Origin: a bacterium
Lineage (GTDB): Bacteria > Actinomycetota > Coriobacteriia > Coriobacteriales > CADBOM01
Assembly (NCBI GenBank): GCA_024698685.1
Contig: JAILQZ010000067.1
Span: 73,787 to 114,774 of the forward strand
Direction: 5' to 3'
Length of the DNA stretch: 40,988 nucleotides
The stretch's first letter is position 1. Every line of letters starts with the position of its first letter. The position numbers and the translations under genes are program-made. The notes below the pieces were generated by a model, which was given only the letters and a program-made list of their open reading frames with translations, did no database searches and was not told where the DNA came from. Positions 1 through 9,535 of the stretch are shown piece after piece.

Positions 1-1
1 G

Positions 2-820
2 GGCATCATCGCGGACACTCACGAGTACATCCAGACTGCGGCCGAGGACTCCAAATTCGGCACCTCGATCGCGGAAGGGGAGTCGCTCGCCGCGATCAGG
101 ACGATCCTGGCCAGCGACAACCTCAACCTCAAGGGCTACCAGTTCCATATCGGCTCGCAGATCTTCAACATCGAGTGCTTCGAGCGCGCCTTCGAGGTGA
201 TGTTCGAATTCATGCAGGAGATCAAGCAGACCCTGGGATTCGAAGCAGATGAGATCGATCTCGGAGGTGGCCTCGGCATCGCCTATACGAAGGCAGACCG
301 CCCGACTTCCATCGAGGATTTCACCAGCAAGATCTGCGACATCGTGCTCGGGCTTTGCGAGAGCCATGGCCTCGATGAGCCGTTGATTGCCGTGGAGCCT
401 GGACGTTCCGCCGTAGGCAACTCCGCTGTCACGCTCTATACCGTTGGAACCATCAAGGAGATCGACGGAATCAGAACCTATGTGGCGCTCGACGGCGGCA
501 TGGCCGACAACATCCGCCCCGGCCTCTACGGTGCCGTTTACGAGGCATTCGTAGCGAACAGGGCCGCAAATCAGCGCGATATGCTCGCAACGATTGTCGG
601 CAGGTATTGCGAGAGCGATGTTATCATCGAGAGTGCGTCCATCCAGGAGGTGCAGCCCGGCGACATCGTGGCCGTGCTGGCCACCGGAGCATACTGCTTC
701 TCGATGTCGATGAACTACAACATGGCGATGAGACAGCCTGTCGTATTCGTCAAGGATGGAAAGTGCAGGCTGGCCGTTCGCAGGCAGACCCTGGAGGACA
801 TGATTGCCTGCGAGGTTTGA
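2..820 (+). CDS. lysA: Diaminopimelate decarboxylase, 5'-truncated by the window edge
   Basis: This is the C-terminal 272 or so residues of a PLP-dependent decarboxylase that converts meso-diaminopimelate to L-lysine, the last step of lysine synthesis in the cytoplasm. The reading frame is already open at base 2, so the start and the PLP-binding lysine region lie outside the window. Visible family motifs are THEY followed by KFG near the start of the visible part, HIGSQI, the phosphate-binding glycine stretch DLGGGLGI, and EPGRS, followed by the C-terminal GAYCFSMSMNYN segment that carries the active-site tyrosine region in this fold-III family. LysA-type motifs, rather than those of arginine or ornithine decarboxylases, fit the context: hom, another aspartate-pathway gene, follows 53 bases downstream on the same strand, so the two are probably cotranscribed. 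Confidence 0.93.
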   Translation, partial: GIIADTHEYIQTAAEDSKFGTSIAEGESLAAIRTILASDNLNLKGYQFHIGSQIFNIECFERAFEVMFEFMQEIKQTLGFEADEIDLGGGLGIAYTKADRPTSIEDFTSKICDIVLGLCESHGLDEPLIAVEPGRSAVGNSAVTLYTVGTIKEIDGIRTYVALDGGMADNIRPGLYGAVYEAFVANRAANQRDMLATIVGRYCESDVIIESASIQEVQPGDIVAVLATGAYCFSMSMNYNMAMRQPVVFVKDGKCRLAVRRQTLEDMIACEV

Positions 821-873
821 TTCGTGAATTGCAAGGGTCGCGCTGCGGCCATTGATCTTGGAAAGGATAGGAT

Positions 874-2154
874 ATGCGTCCAGTAAACGTTGGAATCATC
901 GGACTTGGAACCGTGGGTGCCTCGGTCGCAAAGATGATCCTCACGCACGGCGAGGATTACAAGAGGTATTACGGCCTTGACATCAGGCTCGTAGCAGCTG
1001 CGGCGCTTGATGACACTGCAGTCAAGGAGCTCGGGATCGAGGACGTCTTCACCTTCGACGGAAACGATGTCATCGACAACCCCGACGTCGACGTGGTTGT
1101 CGAGCTCATCGGAGGCACCGGCATCGCCAAGAAGTTCGTACTCAAGGCTCTCAACGCCGGCAAGCACGTCGTCACCGCCAACAAGGCTATCATGGCATCA
1201 TGCGGCCAGGAGATTCTCGAAACCGCCAAGGCCAACGGAGTCAGCATCATGTACGGCGCTTCCGTCGGCGGCGGAATCCCGATCATCGGGCCGCTGAAGC
1301 GCTCGCTTGACTGCAATGAGATCTCCGATGTGATGGGCATCGTCAACGGCACCACCAACTACATGCTCACAAGGATGAGCGACGATGGCATGGATTATGG
1401 AGCTGCGCTCAAAGAGGCCCAGGAGAAGGGATTTGCCGAGTTCAACCCCGCAGGAGACGTCGAGGGACTCGACGCCGCCAACAAGATCGCCATCCTCGCA
1501 TCCATCGCTTTCCATAGCAGGGTGACCATCGACGATGTCTACGTCGAGGGCATCACCAAGATCGAGCCGATCGACCTCGATGTCGCACGTGACATGGGCT
1601 ACTGCATCAAGCTCCTTGCAATTGCCAGGCGCACCGAGAACGGAATCGACGTCAGGGTTCATCCGACGATGCTTCCGCTGTCACATCCGCTTGCAGGCGT
1701 CAACGGCGTCTTCAACGCGATCTACGTCGTCGGCGATTTCGTTGGCGAGACGATGTTCTTCGGCCAAGGCGCAGGCGGCGGAGCTGCCGCTTCCGCGGTC
1801 ATGGGCGACCTTCTCGAGATCGCCAGGATGCTCAACGAGGGATTCCATGAGACTCGCTGGTGCGAATGCATCGATGAGATACCTATCCTTCCGATCGATG
1901 AGCTGGAGTCCGAGTACTACCTGAGGATCCAGGTCGAGGATAGGCCAGGCGTATTTGCCAAGATCGCCGAGATCTTCGCCAAGGACGACATCTCCTTCAG
2001 GTCTGTCAACCAGCGCGAGACCATCGGCGACCTCGCCAGTATCACTGTGCTTACCCATATAACCAAGGAGAGCGCGATCCGCAGCGCACTTGATAAGATC
2101 GTGGCCACCGGAATGCTCGCAGCGGATCCGATGCTCATAAGGATCTCGAGATAG
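874..2154 (+). CDS. hom: Homoserine dehydrogenase
   Basis: A 426-residue cytoplasmic enzyme that reduces aspartate semialdehyde to homoserine with NAD(P)H, the branch point to threonine and methionine. The N-terminus has the Rossmann motif [12 protein letters not shown]. The middle carries the catalytic-domain signature around [10 protein letters not shown] and the stretch [19 protein letters not shown], which contains the conserved substrate and metal region. Residues from about 350 on form an ACT domain ([21 protein letters not shown]), the usual site of threonine feedback inhibition. The length is normal for the ACT-bearing form. The ATG is preceded by a GGATAGG-like ribosome site. It follows lysA and precedes guaB on the same strand; metX, the next methionine step, is encoded separately at 27550. 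Confidence 0.95.
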   Translation: MRPVNVGIIGLGTVGASVAKMILTHGEDYKRYYGLDIRLVAAAALDDTAVKELGIEDVFTFDGNDVIDNPDVDVVVELIGGTGIAKKFVLKALNAGKHVVTANKAIMASCGQEILETAKANGVSIMYGASVGGGIPIIGPLKRSLDCNEISDVMGIVNGTTNYMLTRMSDDGMDYGAALKEAQEKGFAEFNPAGDVEGLDAANKIAILASIAFHSRVTIDDVYVEGITKIEPIDLDVARDMGYCIKLLAIARRTENGIDVRVHPTMLPLSHPLAGVNGVFNAIYVVGDFVGETMFFGQGAGGGAAASAVMGDLLEIARMLNEGFHETRWCECIDEIPILPIDELESEYYLRIQVEDRPGVFAKIAEIFAKDDISFRSVNQRETIGDLASITVLTHITKESAIRSALDKIVATGMLAADPMLIRISR

Positions 2155-2206
2155 TCAATCAATCAACTGCCAAGTTAAGCAAGCTGGTCAGATAGGGAGT
2201 TTCAAA

Positions 2207-3724
2207 ATGGCATTCATCTACGAAGAGGTTGCGAGAACATTCAACGAATACCTGCTGGTACCGGGCTATTCTTCCTCGGAGTGCATTCCGGACAAGGTTA
2301 GCCTCAAGACCCCGCTTGTCAAATTCAAGAGGGGAGAGGAGCCTGCGATCAGCCTGAACATTCCGATGGTTTCGGCCATCATGCAGTCGGTATCGGGCCC
2401 CAAGATGGCGATCGCGCTCGCAACCGAGGGCGGAATTTCCTTCATCTATGGATCTCAAACCGTCGAGGACGAGGCCGCGATGGTAAAGAAGGTCAAGGAC
2501 TACAAGGCGGGCTTCGTCGAGAGCGATTCCAACCTCGCTCCCAACATGACGCTCCAGCAGGTTCTCGACCTCAAGGCCGAGTCCGGTCACTCCACGATGC
2601 CCGTCACCGACGACGGAAGCGCGCACGGCAAGCTCCTCGGCATCGTCACCAGCAGGGACTACAGGGTTTCGAGGATGTCCCCCGACGAGCTGGTCTCGAG
2701 CTTCATGACGCCACGCGATAGGATGATCGTGGGCAAGGCCAGCACCACCCTCAAGGAAGCCAACGACATCATCTGGGACGAGCGCCTCAACGCGCTGCCG
2801 ATCGTCGACGATGACGACCATCTGATGTACATGGTCTTCAGGAAGGACTACGACTCGCATAAGTCCAACCCGCTCGAGCTTCTCGACCAGCATAAGCGCT
2901 ACATCGTCGGCGCCGGCATCAATACCCGCGACTACGAGAAGCGCGTTCCCGCTCTCATCGAGGCAGGCGCAGACGTTCTCTGCATCGATTCCTCCGAGGG
3001 ATTCACCGAGTGGCAGAAGATCACGCTCGCATGGATCAGGGAGCACTACGGCGACAGCGTCAAGGTCGGCGCGGGCAATGTAGTCGACGCAGAGGGCTTC
3101 AGGTTCCTCGCAGAGTGCGGCGCTGACTTCGTCAAGGTTGGCATCGGCGGCGGTTCGATCTGCATCACGCGCGAGCAGAAGGGAATCGGCCGTGGTCAGG
3201 CCACCTCTCTCATCGACGTAACCAACGAGCGCAACAAGTATTTCGAGGAGACTGGAATCTACATCCCGGTTTGCTCCGACGGAGGCATCGCCCAAGATCA
3301 TCACATGACACTCGCGCTCGCCATGGGCGCAGACTTCCTTATGCTCGGTCGCTATTTCGCTCGCTTCGACGAGAGCCCGACCGCCAAGGTCAACGTCAAC
3401 GGCAGCTTCATGAAGGAGTACTGGGGCGAGGGATCGGCGCGCGCGCGCAACTGGCAGCGCTATGACATGGGCGGCAAGCAGAAGCTCTCCTTCGAGGAAG
3501 GCGTCGACTCCTACGTTCCCTATGCGGGTCCGCTCAAGGATAACGTCGCGATGACGCTCTCGAAGATTCGCTCCACGATGTGCAACTGCGGCTCGCTCAC
3601 GATCCCGGAGTTCCAGAAGAAGGCCAAGCTCACGCTCGTCAGCGCGACTTCCATCGTCGAGGGCATGCCTCACGACGTCCTGCTCAAGGATTCGTCCGGC
3701 ACCTCGACCGTATCGTTCAGGTAA
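2207..3724 (+). CDS. guaB: IMP dehydrogenase, Tritrichomonas-foetus-like type
   Basis: A 505-residue enzyme oxidising IMP to XMP, the committed step to GMP, in the cytoplasm. It is a TIM barrel interrupted by a CBS pair at about residues 105-220. The catalytic loop reads [18 protein letters not shown] with the nucleophile at Cys319, and the mobile flap carries Arg418-Tyr419 in RNWQRYD. These are the catalytic residue numbers known for the protist T. foetus enzyme, and the N-terminus ([13 protein letters not shown]) also follows that type, not the common bacterial one with GPGSICTTR. The ATG is preceded by AGGGAG. Apart from standing in a run with hom and leuS it has no purine neighbour here; purE lies far away. 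Function is secure; the subfamily assignment rests on recalled sequence. Confidence 0.94.
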   Translation: MAFIYEEVARTFNEYLLVPGYSSSECIPDKVSLKTPLVKFKRGEEPAISLNIPMVSAIMQSVSGPKMAIALATEGGISFIYGSQTVEDEAAMVKKVKDYKAGFVESDSNLAPNMTLQQVLDLKAESGHSTMPVTDDGSAHGKLLGIVTSRDYRVSRMSPDELVSSFMTPRDRMIVGKASTTLKEANDIIWDERLNALPIVDDDDHLMYMVFRKDYDSHKSNPLELLDQHKRYIVGAGINTRDYEKRVPALIEAGADVLCIDSSEGFTEWQKITLAWIREHYGDSVKVGAGNVVDAEGFRFLAECGADFVKVGIGGGSICITREQKGIGRGQATSLIDVTNERNKYFEETGIYIPVCSDGGIAQDHHMTLALAMGADFLMLGRYFARFDESPTAKVNVNGSFMKEYWGEGSARARNWQRYDMGGKQKLSFEEGVDSYVPYAGPLKDNVAMTLSKIRSTMCNCGSLTIPEFQKKAKLTLVSATSIVEGMPHDVLLKDSSGTSTVSFR

Positions 3725-3749
3725 GACTGCTAGGTTTCAGGAGGCAGCT

Positions 3750-6308
3750 TTGATTCCAGAGTACGATGCTAAGGCCATAGAGGCAAAATGGCAAAAGGTT
3801 TGGGAAGAGACCGAAGCATTCAAGGTCCAGGAGGATGAGTCCAAACCGACCAAGTACGTCCTCGAGATGTTCCCGTATCCATCGGGCGACATCCACATGG
3901 GTCATGTGCGCAACTACACGATCGGCGACGTGATCGCCCGCTATTCGAAGATGCAGGGCTTCGACGTGCTCCATCCGATGGGATGGGATGCCTTCGGCCT
4001 GCCCGCAGAGAACGCTGCGATAAAGAACAACAGCCACCCCGCCAAGTGGACCTACGCCAATATCGAGACCCAGCGCGAGAGCTTCAAGCGCATGGGCTTC
4101 TCCTACGACTGGGACAGGACCGTCGTTGCTTGCGACCCCGAGTACTACAGGTGGGGCCAGTGGATCTTCCTGCAGTTCTGGAAGAGGGGTCTGGTCGAGC
4201 GCAGGAATTCCCCCGTGAACTGGTGCCCAACCTGCGAGACCGTCCTCGCCAACGAGCAGGTCACCGAGGGCGAGTGCTGGCGCTGCCATAGCGCGGTGGA
4301 GAAGCGCGACCTAACGCAGTGGTACTTCAAGATCACCGACTACGCGCAGGAGCTGCTCGACGACCTCGAGAAGCTCGGAGGCTGGCCTGAGCGCGTCAAG
4401 CAGATGCAGGCCAACTGGATCGGCCGCTCCGAGGGCGCCGATGTCGACTTCATGCTCTGCGACATAGACGGCAACGCTCCCGCCGAGCCCAGCGAGCTCG
4501 ATACCATAACCGTCTTCACCACCAGGCCCGACACTCTCTTCGGATGCAGCTTCTTCGTCGTATCGCCTGAGTACGAGCGTCTCGATTACATCATGGAAGG
4601 CTCGCCCTTCGTTGCCGAGGTCGAGCAGCTCAAGGAGGAGGCCTCCAAGGTATCCGCCGTCGAGCGCGCTCAGGGCAATCGCGAGAAGCATGGCGTCTTC
4701 ACCGGGCGCTACGTCGTCAACCCGATCAACGGCGAGAAGGTTCCGGTTTGGGTTGCCGACTACGTTGTCGCCGACTATGGTACAGGCGCCGTCATGGCGG
4801 TGCCGTGCGGCGACCAGCGCGACTTCGAGTTCGCCCGCAAGTACGATCTGCCGATCATCCCGATCATCCTCGAGAAGGACGATCCGCTGTTCGAGAAGCT
4901 CGACGGAGTCTCCGAGCGCATCGTCGACACCGTCGATTGGGAGAACGCCTACGAGGCGGAGGGCATCCTGGTTCAGTCCGGCAAGTACACCGGCATGACC
5001 GGCGGCAAGCACTCCGAGGCCGTCGATGCCATCATCGAGGAGCTGCAGTCCAAGGGTCTCGGCCACAAGACGATCCAGTTCAGGCTGCGCGACTGGCTGA
5101 TCAGCCGCCAGCGCTACTGGGGCAACCCGATCCCCGCGATCTACTGCGAGCACTGCGGCCTCGTTCCCGTGCCCGAGGAGGATCTGCCGGTCCTGCTGCC
5201 CGACGACATCGACCTCTCCGCAGGCGAGCTCCTTGCAACGCACGAGGGCTTCGTCAACACCACGTGCCCGATCTGCGGCGCGCCGGCCAAGCGCGAGACC
5301 GATACGATGGACACCTTCACCTGCTCGAGCTGGTATTACCTCAGATACACCGATCCGCACAACGACCAGGCTCCATTCGATCCGAAGAAGGCTAACCGTT
5401 GGATGCCCGTCGACCAGTACATCGGCGGCATCGAGCACGCGATCCTTCACCTGCTCTACAGCCGCTTCTTCACCAAGGTTCTGCGCGACATGGGCATGGT
5501 CGACTTCGACGAGCCATTCACCAACCTGCTCTGCCAGGGCATGGTCAAGGATGAGAAGGGCGAGACGATGTCGAAGTCCAAGGGCAACGTCATAGCGCCC
5601 GAGGACATGATCGCCCGCTATGGTGCCGATGCGGTGAGGGCCTACATCCTCTTCATGGCTCCGCCCGACAAGGACCTGATCTGGGACGAGGGTGGTCTCG
5701 CTGGTCTTTACAAGTTCCTGAATCGCGTATGGCGCACCGTTTACCAGTTGGTTGGTTCGGAGCCGAGTGAGAGCCAAAGTGGGGCTGAGATCGCATCTGA
5801 GGAGCTTGAGAAGGCAAACAAGGCCCTCCTTAGGGAGATGCACAGGGTCATCGGCAAGGTTACGGCTGATTTCGGCCGCTTCAACTTCAACACGGCCATC
5901 GCGGCGCTGATGGAGCTCGTCAACTCGATTTCCAACTACCTCAAGGTTCCGCCCGCGCAACGCGATGCCGATCTGTGCGCTGTTGTCGCTCGCAATCTTG
6001 TCATCCTGCTCTCGCCGATAGCCCCTCATTTCTCCGAGGAGCTCTACGCCGAGGCTCTTGGCGGGGAGGGGAGCGTCGGTGACCTCGAGTGGCCCGAGTT
6101 CGACAAGGCGCTCGCCGCGGCCGATGAGATCGAGATCGTCGTCCAGATCAACGGCAAGATCAAGGGGCGCGTGACTATTCCCGCCGATGCTGCTCAGGAT
6201 GATGTGGAGCCGCTGGCCAAGGACATGCTGGCAGATCAGCTTGCCGGCAAGGATATCAAGAAGGTAATCTTCGTACCGGGCAAGCTCGTGAACATAGTTG
6301 CGAAGTAG
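3750..6308 (+). CDS. leuS: Leucyl-tRNA synthetase
   Basis: An 852-residue class I aminoacyl-tRNA synthetase that charges tRNA-Leu. The HIGH-type motif is [11 protein letters not shown] near residue 45, followed by a zinc-type pair (CPTC and CWRC, residues about 157-180), the CP1 editing domain with [10 protein letters not shown] and GTGAVMAVP, and the KMSKS-type loop TMSKSKGN near residue 608. The C-terminus contains the usual anticodon and tRNA-binding region ending in [12 protein letters not shown]. The length is normal for bacterial LeuRS. The start is a TTG at 3750, chosen because CAGGAGGC lies a proper distance upstream and the protein begins [15 protein letters not shown], the expected family start. 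The gap to guaB is 25 bases, too short for a T-box leader. The next gene starts 9 bases after the stop. Confidence 0.97.
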   Translation: MIPEYDAKAIEAKWQKVWEETEAFKVQEDESKPTKYVLEMFPYPSGDIHMGHVRNYTIGDVIARYSKMQGFDVLHPMGWDAFGLPAENAAIKNNSHPAKWTYANIETQRESFKRMGFSYDWDRTVVACDPEYYRWGQWIFLQFWKRGLVERRNSPVNWCPTCETVLANEQVTEGECWRCHSAVEKRDLTQWYFKITDYAQELLDDLEKLGGWPERVKQMQANWIGRSEGADVDFMLCDIDGNAPAEPSELDTITVFTTRPDTLFGCSFFVVSPEYERLDYIMEGSPFVAEVEQLKEEASKVSAVERAQGNREKHGVFTGRYVVNPINGEKVPVWVADYVVADYGTGAVMAVPCGDQRDFEFARKYDLPIIPIILEKDDPLFEKLDGVSERIVDTVDWENAYEAEGILVQSGKYTGMTGGKHSEAVDAIIEELQSKGLGHKTIQFRLRDWLISRQRYWGNPIPAIYCEHCGLVPVPEEDLPVLLPDDIDLSAGELLATHEGFVNTTCPICGAPAKRETDTMDTFTCSSWYYLRYTDPHNDQAPFDPKKANRWMPVDQYIGGIEHAILHLLYSRFFTKVLRDMGMVDFDEPFTNLLCQGMVKDEKGETMSKSKGNVIAPEDMIARYGADAVRAYILFMAPPDKDLIWDEGGLAGLYKFLNRVWRTVYQLVGSEPSESQSGAEIASEELEKANKALLREMHRVIGKVTADFGRFNFNTAIAALMELVNSISNYLKVPPAQRDADLCAVVARNLVILLSPIAPHFSEELYAEALGGEGSVGDLEWPEFDKALAAADEIEIVVQINGKIKGRVTIPADAAQDDVEPLAKDMLADQLAGKDIKKVIFVPGKLVNIVAK

Positions 6309-6317
6309 GGGAGCGAT

Positions 6318-6815
6318 ATGAGCCAGATTCTAAGCATCGATGGACAGCAGATCTCAGTTGGAACAGACGAGGGCGGAATCATCGTCGTAGGCCCAGAGGC
6401 ATTCAATTATCCCAATCCGATGGTTGGCGATTGGGTGAACATCTACCGCGATGGCGAGAGAGTCGTCATCGCCATGACCGACGATCCTGCGGCCTATTAC
6501 CAGGACAGCAATCCCTATTCGAGCTATGAGCAAGTTACCTCAAGGGTCTACGGAACAGGGAAGCAGGTTGAGGTGGAAGGCACCTCTATCAACAAGCATG
6601 TCTTCGTATGGATCGGAAATTTCCTGTTCGGCATGCTTGGAGTCGACAGGTTCCTTCGCGGCCAGATCGGCCTCGGCATCCTGAAGCTCTTCACTGGAGG
6701 CGGCTTGGGGATCTGGGCGCTCGTCGACTGGATCATTTCGATCACGAAAGCATACGGCGGCGCGTTCATCAACAACCAGAATCTCATCTTCGTCGATGGG
6801 AAGTACTCCCGATAG
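6318..6815 (+). CDS. TM2-domain membrane protein
   Basis: A 165-residue protein of unknown role. Residues 1-90 are soluble, with no motif I recognise. From about residue 93 a TM2 domain starts ([20 protein letters not shown], then a second hydrophobic segment [20 protein letters not shown]), giving two membrane helices joined by a short charged turn with the family's D-R-F motif. It lies 9 bases after leuS and shares its direction, so it is probably translated from the same message, although no functional link to leucyl-tRNA synthetase is evident. A ribosome site GGGGAGCG precedes the ATG. TM2 proteins are widespread in bacteria and mostly uncharacterised, so no function is assigned. Confidence 0.85.
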   Translation: MSQILSIDGQQISVGTDEGGIIVVGPEAFNYPNPMVGDWVNIYRDGERVVIAMTDDPAAYYQDSNPYSSYEQVTSRVYGTGKQVEVEGTSINKHVFVWIGNFLFGMLGVDRFLRGQIGLGILKLFTGGGLGIWALVDWIISITKAYGGAFINNQNLIFVDGKYSR

Positions 6816-6856
6816 GGGAGCAGATAGCGTACCGATCAGCTAATCGATCTAAAAGT

Positions 6857-6884
6857 GCGGGCGTCGGAGAATTTCGACGCCCGC
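6857..6884. terminator. Ten-base-pair stem-loop between convergent genes
   Basis: A perfect inverted repeat GCGGGCGTCG / CGACGCCCGC encloses an 8-base loop. It lies 41 bases after the TM2 gene. On the + strand no U-tract follows; on the - strand the stem is followed by ACTTTTAG. It may serve the rightward leuS/TM2 transcript, the leftward marR transcript, or both. Confidence 0.6.
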
Positions 6885-7134
6885 GTCATGTGAATCACTA
6901 TTCGATGCAATGAATTCGCTTGCGCGCGCGGGCGAATCAGAATAACTGAAACGCTAATTCTCCAAGAGGGGAAGTGGCCTTGAAAGTCCATTTCCCAGCC
7001 TCGTACCTGACTATCATTCATAACTTTACATAACATATATTATCGAGTTAATCAATATATATGCGCAGGTGAGGGGCCATATATGTAAACGCAAATAAAC
7101 GAATAAGACTCTCAAATCGATTCTGAAGCTCGAT
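6885..7134. other. AT-rich spacer, no gene seen
   Basis: About 250 bases between the stem-loop and the end of marR. The part around 7020-7110 is strongly AT-rich (repeated ATATAT, TTAATCAATATATAT, AAACGCAAATAAACGAATAAG). I see no credible reading frame, RNA or repeat. It would be the 3' untranslated region of marR if the stem-loop ends that transcript. Confidence 0.5.
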
Positions 7135-7542
7135 TTACTGTTGCCCTAACCTTCTAAGCAACGAATACAGCATCTGCCTTTCCGAATCATCCAAACCCTT
7201 TAGCATTTCCTGTTCCCATGACTCATATAGATCCGCTACCTCGCTGTAGCATTTCTTGCCAGCCGGCGTCAGATTGATCAGATATACCCGCTTATCCTGA
7301 ACCTGCCTTTGCTTGGTGCACATGCCGCACTCGATCATCTTGTTTACAGTGCGCGTGGTATGCCCATTGTCAGCATTGAGCGCCGTGGAAAGCTCGCCTG
7401 GCGTGCAGTTAGGATGCGTTCCCAAGTACTCAAGGAACGAATACTGTGCATATGACAACCCATAGCTCTCTAGCCTAACCATGCAATACGAGACAAAACC
7501 TTCATTCAGGTTGCCTATGAAATCTGATAAGTTGGCACTCAT
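7135..7542 (-). CDS. MarR-family transcriptional regulator
   Basis: A 135-residue winged-helix repressor-type protein. The segment LSYAQYSFLEYLGTHPNC, followed by TPGELSTALNADNGHTTRTVNKMIECG, is the MarR helix-turn-helix, and KRVYLINLTPAGKKCY is the wing and following strand. N- and C-terminal helices would form the dimer interface. Its ATG is preceded by GGAG at five bases. It diverges from hsp20 across an 85-base spacer holding two inverted repeats TTGAC-N3-GTCAA, each overlapping promoter elements of both genes. The protein probably represses both itself and hsp20. The inducing signal is not visible. The second half of the protein contains three cysteines nowhere in a clear redox motif, so oxidation sensing cannot be claimed. 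Confidence 0.92.
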   Translation of the reverse strand: MSANLSDFIGNLNEGFVSYCMVRLESYGLSYAQYSFLEYLGTHPNCTPGELSTALNADNGHTTRTVNKMIECGMCTKQRQVQDKRVYLINLTPAGKKCYSEVADLYESWEQEMLKGLDDSERQMLYSLLRRLGQQ

Positions 7543-7560
7543 ATTTTCTCCAAAAAGTAC

Positions 7561-7603
7561 TTGACTAGGTCAAACGATACTCATATAATTTGACTTGGTC
7601 AAA
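7561..7603. promoter_or_regulatory. Symmetrical divergent promoter with two MarR-type operators
   Basis: Rightward promoter for hsp20: TTGACT (7561-7566), 17-base spacer, TATAAT (7584-7589), a near-consensus sigma-70-type site. Leftward promoter for marR: TTGACC (7602-7597), 17-base spacer, TATCGT (7579-7574). Two palindromes coincide with these elements: TTGACTAGGTCAA (7561-7573) and TTGACTTGGTCAA (7590-7602), centres 29 bases apart. Each palindrome contains the -35 box of one promoter and lies just past the -10 box of the other, so one bound dimer pair would close both. Confidence 0.85.
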
Positions 7604-7627
7604 GAATAACACAGCAAGGAGGCAACC

Positions 7628-8062
7628 ATGTACGAGATTTGCACAAGACGACCCAAGTATGAGGCCAGGCCCTTCAGGCCGTTCGATATCTTCAACGATT
7701 TCGAGAGGCAGTTCTTCAGCGAAAGCGGCCTTATCCCCTATCGCACCGATATCAAGGACGAGGGCTCTAAGATCATCATCGAGTCCGAGCTCCCAGGCTT
7801 TGACAAGAGCGAGATCGACATCAACGTCGAGGGCGACATCCTCACCATCAGCGCTTCCCATGAGGAGAGCTCTGAGGAGAAGGACGAGAAGGGCACTTAC
7901 ATCCTCAAGGAGAGGCGTTCCGGATCGTTCAAGAGGAGCTTTGACATCTCGAACATCGACTCGGATAAGATCGAGGCCAAGTACGAGAACGGAATCCTTT
8001 CGCTCGATATGCCTAAGAAGGGCGATGAAGTACCGGTAAGCAAGAGACTTGAAATCGCATAG
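7628..8062 (+). CDS. Hsp20/alpha-crystallin small heat-shock protein
   Basis: A 144-residue ATP-independent holdase chaperone that would form cytoplasmic oligomers and bind unfolding proteins. The N-terminal arm has RPFDIFNDFERQFF. The alpha-crystallin domain runs from about residue 42 (DIKDEGSKIIIESELPGF) through the conserved core ILKERRSGSFKRSF to YENGILSLDMPKK near residue 130, and the C-terminus ends with a short tail lacking a clear IxI motif (PVSKRLEIA). The ATG has AAGGAGG five bases upstream. Unlike many small heat-shock genes, no CIRCE or HspR-type site is visible; the promoter is instead flanked by the MarR operators, which suggests control by a chemical or oxidative signal and not only by heat. 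Confidence 0.95.
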   Translation: MYEICTRRPKYEARPFRPFDIFNDFERQFFSESGLIPYRTDIKDEGSKIIIESELPGFDKSEIDINVEGDILTISASHEESSEEKDEKGTYILKERRSGSFKRSFDISNIDSDKIEAKYENGILSLDMPKKGDEVPVSKRLEIA

Positions 8063-8153
8063 CGCACAAGCATATACCCGATAACTCCTTAACTTCCTTT
8101 CCTTTTCAGCAGCAACCAGAACATCGAAAGCGACAATACCAAGTCTCAAAGCG

Positions 8154-8190
8154 GAGCGGCTACCGAACCAACGGTAGCCGCTCTTTCGTT
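8154..8190 (+). terminator. Intrinsic terminator after hsp20
   Basis: A perfect 12-base-pair stem GAGCGGCTACCG / CGGTAGCCGCTC with loop AACCAA, followed by TTTCGTTT. It lies about 90 bases after the hsp20 stop, just before the end of the convergent thioesterase gene. Confidence 0.85.
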
Positions 8191-8206
8191 TCGCTATTGT
8201 TCGGGG

Positions 8207-8626
8207 TCAATCCATTCGCTTGCCCACGACGCTAGCCTTGGCTATGAGACTGCCCAGGTTGTCTTCGATATCGATCTCATAGAAGACCATCGTACCTCCG
8301 ATCTTCAAGGGCCTGGTGCTGGCTATGACGCGTTCTCCCTTGCAGGCTTCGAGGAAATCCACGTTGATGTTGACGGTCACAGTGTGGCAATGGTCGGAAT
8401 TGGTGGATACGGCGAAGGCGAAGTCGGCAAGCGCCAGCACAGCGCCGCCCATGAGCCGCTCCATCGCATTTTGGTGTTGCCGCCCGATCGTGAAGGAGCA
8501 TACAGAGGCGTTCTCGCCGAGCTCGTCGATGGATGCCCCAACGAGCTCGGTGGCGAATCGATCGCTAGAGAAGAAACTGCGGGCAGAATCGATATCTTCG
8601 AAGTTGAGACGCTGAGTAGTTCCCAT
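8207..8626 (-). CDS. PaaI-type hotdog-fold thioesterase
   Basis: A 139-residue single hotdog-domain protein that probably hydrolyses a thioester such as an acyl- or aryl-CoA. The motif HQNAMERLMGGAVLALADFA corresponds to the family's HxNxxGxxHGGxxxxLxD pattern, here with M-G-G where H-G-G is usual, and the second half (TVNINVDFLEACKGERVIA) matches the central sheet of PaaI proteins. The exchange of His for Met next to the GG is a deviation from the commonest form, so substrate and rate are uncertain. The gene starts 6 bases after the degV stop, which strongly suggests one transcript and a shared role in acyl or fatty-acid metabolism. Confidence 0.85.
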   Translation of the reverse strand: MGTTQRLNFEDIDSARSFFSSDRFATELVGASIDELGENASVCSFTIGRQHQNAMERLMGGAVLALADFAFAVSTNSDHCHTVTVNINVDFLEACKGERVIASTRPLKIGGTMVFYEIDIEDNLGSLIAKASVVGKRMD

Positions 8627-8632
8627 GCTCCC

Positions 8633-9520
8633 CTATTCTCCCCTTTCGTCCCCCCAGAAGAAGAGCGCAACGGTTCCGGGGCCGGTGTGAGAGCCGATGG
8701 TTGTTCCGACGTAGTTGATGGTGACTTTGCCATCCATCTTGGCGAATTTGGACTCGATCGCCTTGGCGACGTCGAGCGCATCCTCATAGCAATCGGATTG
8801 AGAGATGAAGACCTTGCCGCTGTAATCGATGCCATCGACAGCATGCTCGATCATCTTCTTGACGATGCGCTCCTTGACAAGCTTCATGCCTCGGACCTTG
8901 TAGCGCGGAATGAGCCTGCCGAGGTTGTCCATGTTGAGAAGCGGGCAGATCTTGAGCAGAGTGCCGAACCATCCTGATGCAGAGGAGATCCTGCCGCCCT
9001 TTACGTAGAAGCTGAGGTCAGTTGAGAAGAACCAATGATGGAGGTTGAGCTTGTGCGCCTCAACCCACTCATGGATCTCGTCGATGCCCATTCCATCTGC
9101 GCGAAGCGTCGAAAGATGGTCCATCAGCATGCCATAGCCAGCGGATGCGCCAAGCGAATCAACGACGTAGATCTTGCGCTCGGGGTACTTCTTGATGAGC
9201 TCGTCGCGCGCTATGCAGGCCGAGTTGTATACGCCGGAAATGCCGCTTGAAAGCGAAACGTGCAGGATATCCTGGCCATTTTGCAGGAACTTCTCGAAGT
9301 AATCGATGAACTCTCCCTCGTTGACCTGGGACGTCGAAGTTTCGGCACCATCGCGCAACGCATTGTAGAAGTCCTTGTAAGTCATCGATTTGCCAAGGTC
9401 GTCATCATATTGAACGCCATTCACGAAGAAATGGAACGGAATGAACTCGACGTCTATCGCCGCGAGCTGCTCAGGGGTCAAATCTGCAGTTGAACAGCAA
9501 CTCAAAATGTACTCTTGCAC
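8633..9520 (-). CDS. DegV-family fatty-acid-binding protein
   Basis: A 295-residue two-domain protein of the DegV/FakB fold, which binds a fatty acid and, in characterised cases, presents it to a fatty-acid kinase. Visible motifs: the N-terminal STADL loop, the segment TSQVNEGEF, LHVSLSSGISGVYNSA (fatty-acid carboxylate-binding loop) and VVDSLGASAGYGML. Later come FYVKGGRISSASGWFG and a C-terminal ISQSDC and GTTIGSHTGPGTVALFFWG, the typical end. I place the start at GTG 9520, seven bases after AGGAG, giving the expected MQEYILSCCSTADL start; an upstream in-frame GTG at 9535 lacks such a site. No FakA kinase gene is in the window. It is the first gene of an operon with the PaaI-type thioesterase. 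Confidence 0.9.
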   Translation of the reverse strand: MQEYILSCCSTADLTPEQLAAIDVEFIPFHFFVNGVQYDDDLGKSMTYKDFYNALRDGAETSTSQVNEGEFIDYFEKFLQNGQDILHVSLSSGISGVYNSACIARDELIKKYPERKIYVVDSLGASAGYGMLMDHLSTLRADGMGIDEIHEWVEAHKLNLHHWFFSTDLSFYVKGGRISSASGWFGTLLKICPLLNMDNLGRLIPRYKVRGMKLVKERIVKKMIEHAVDGIDYSGKVFISQSDCYEDALDVAKAIESKFAKMDGKVTINYVGTTIGSHTGPGTVALFFWGDERGE

Positions 9521-9535
9521 AGTATCGCTCCTCAC

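Noticed and set aside
2159-3673. Open frame of 504 codons on the - strand opposite guaB
   Set aside because: Antisense shadow; guaB is certain.
3725-3749. T-box or other leader upstream of leuS
   Set aside because: Only 25 bases separate guaB and leuS; there is no room for a T-box.
4311-6029. Open frame of 572 codons on the - strand opposite leuS
   Set aside because: It lies fully antisense to a certain gene; its composition (Val/Leu/Asp/Gly/Arg-rich with no motif) is what GC-biased codon use produces on the opposite strand.
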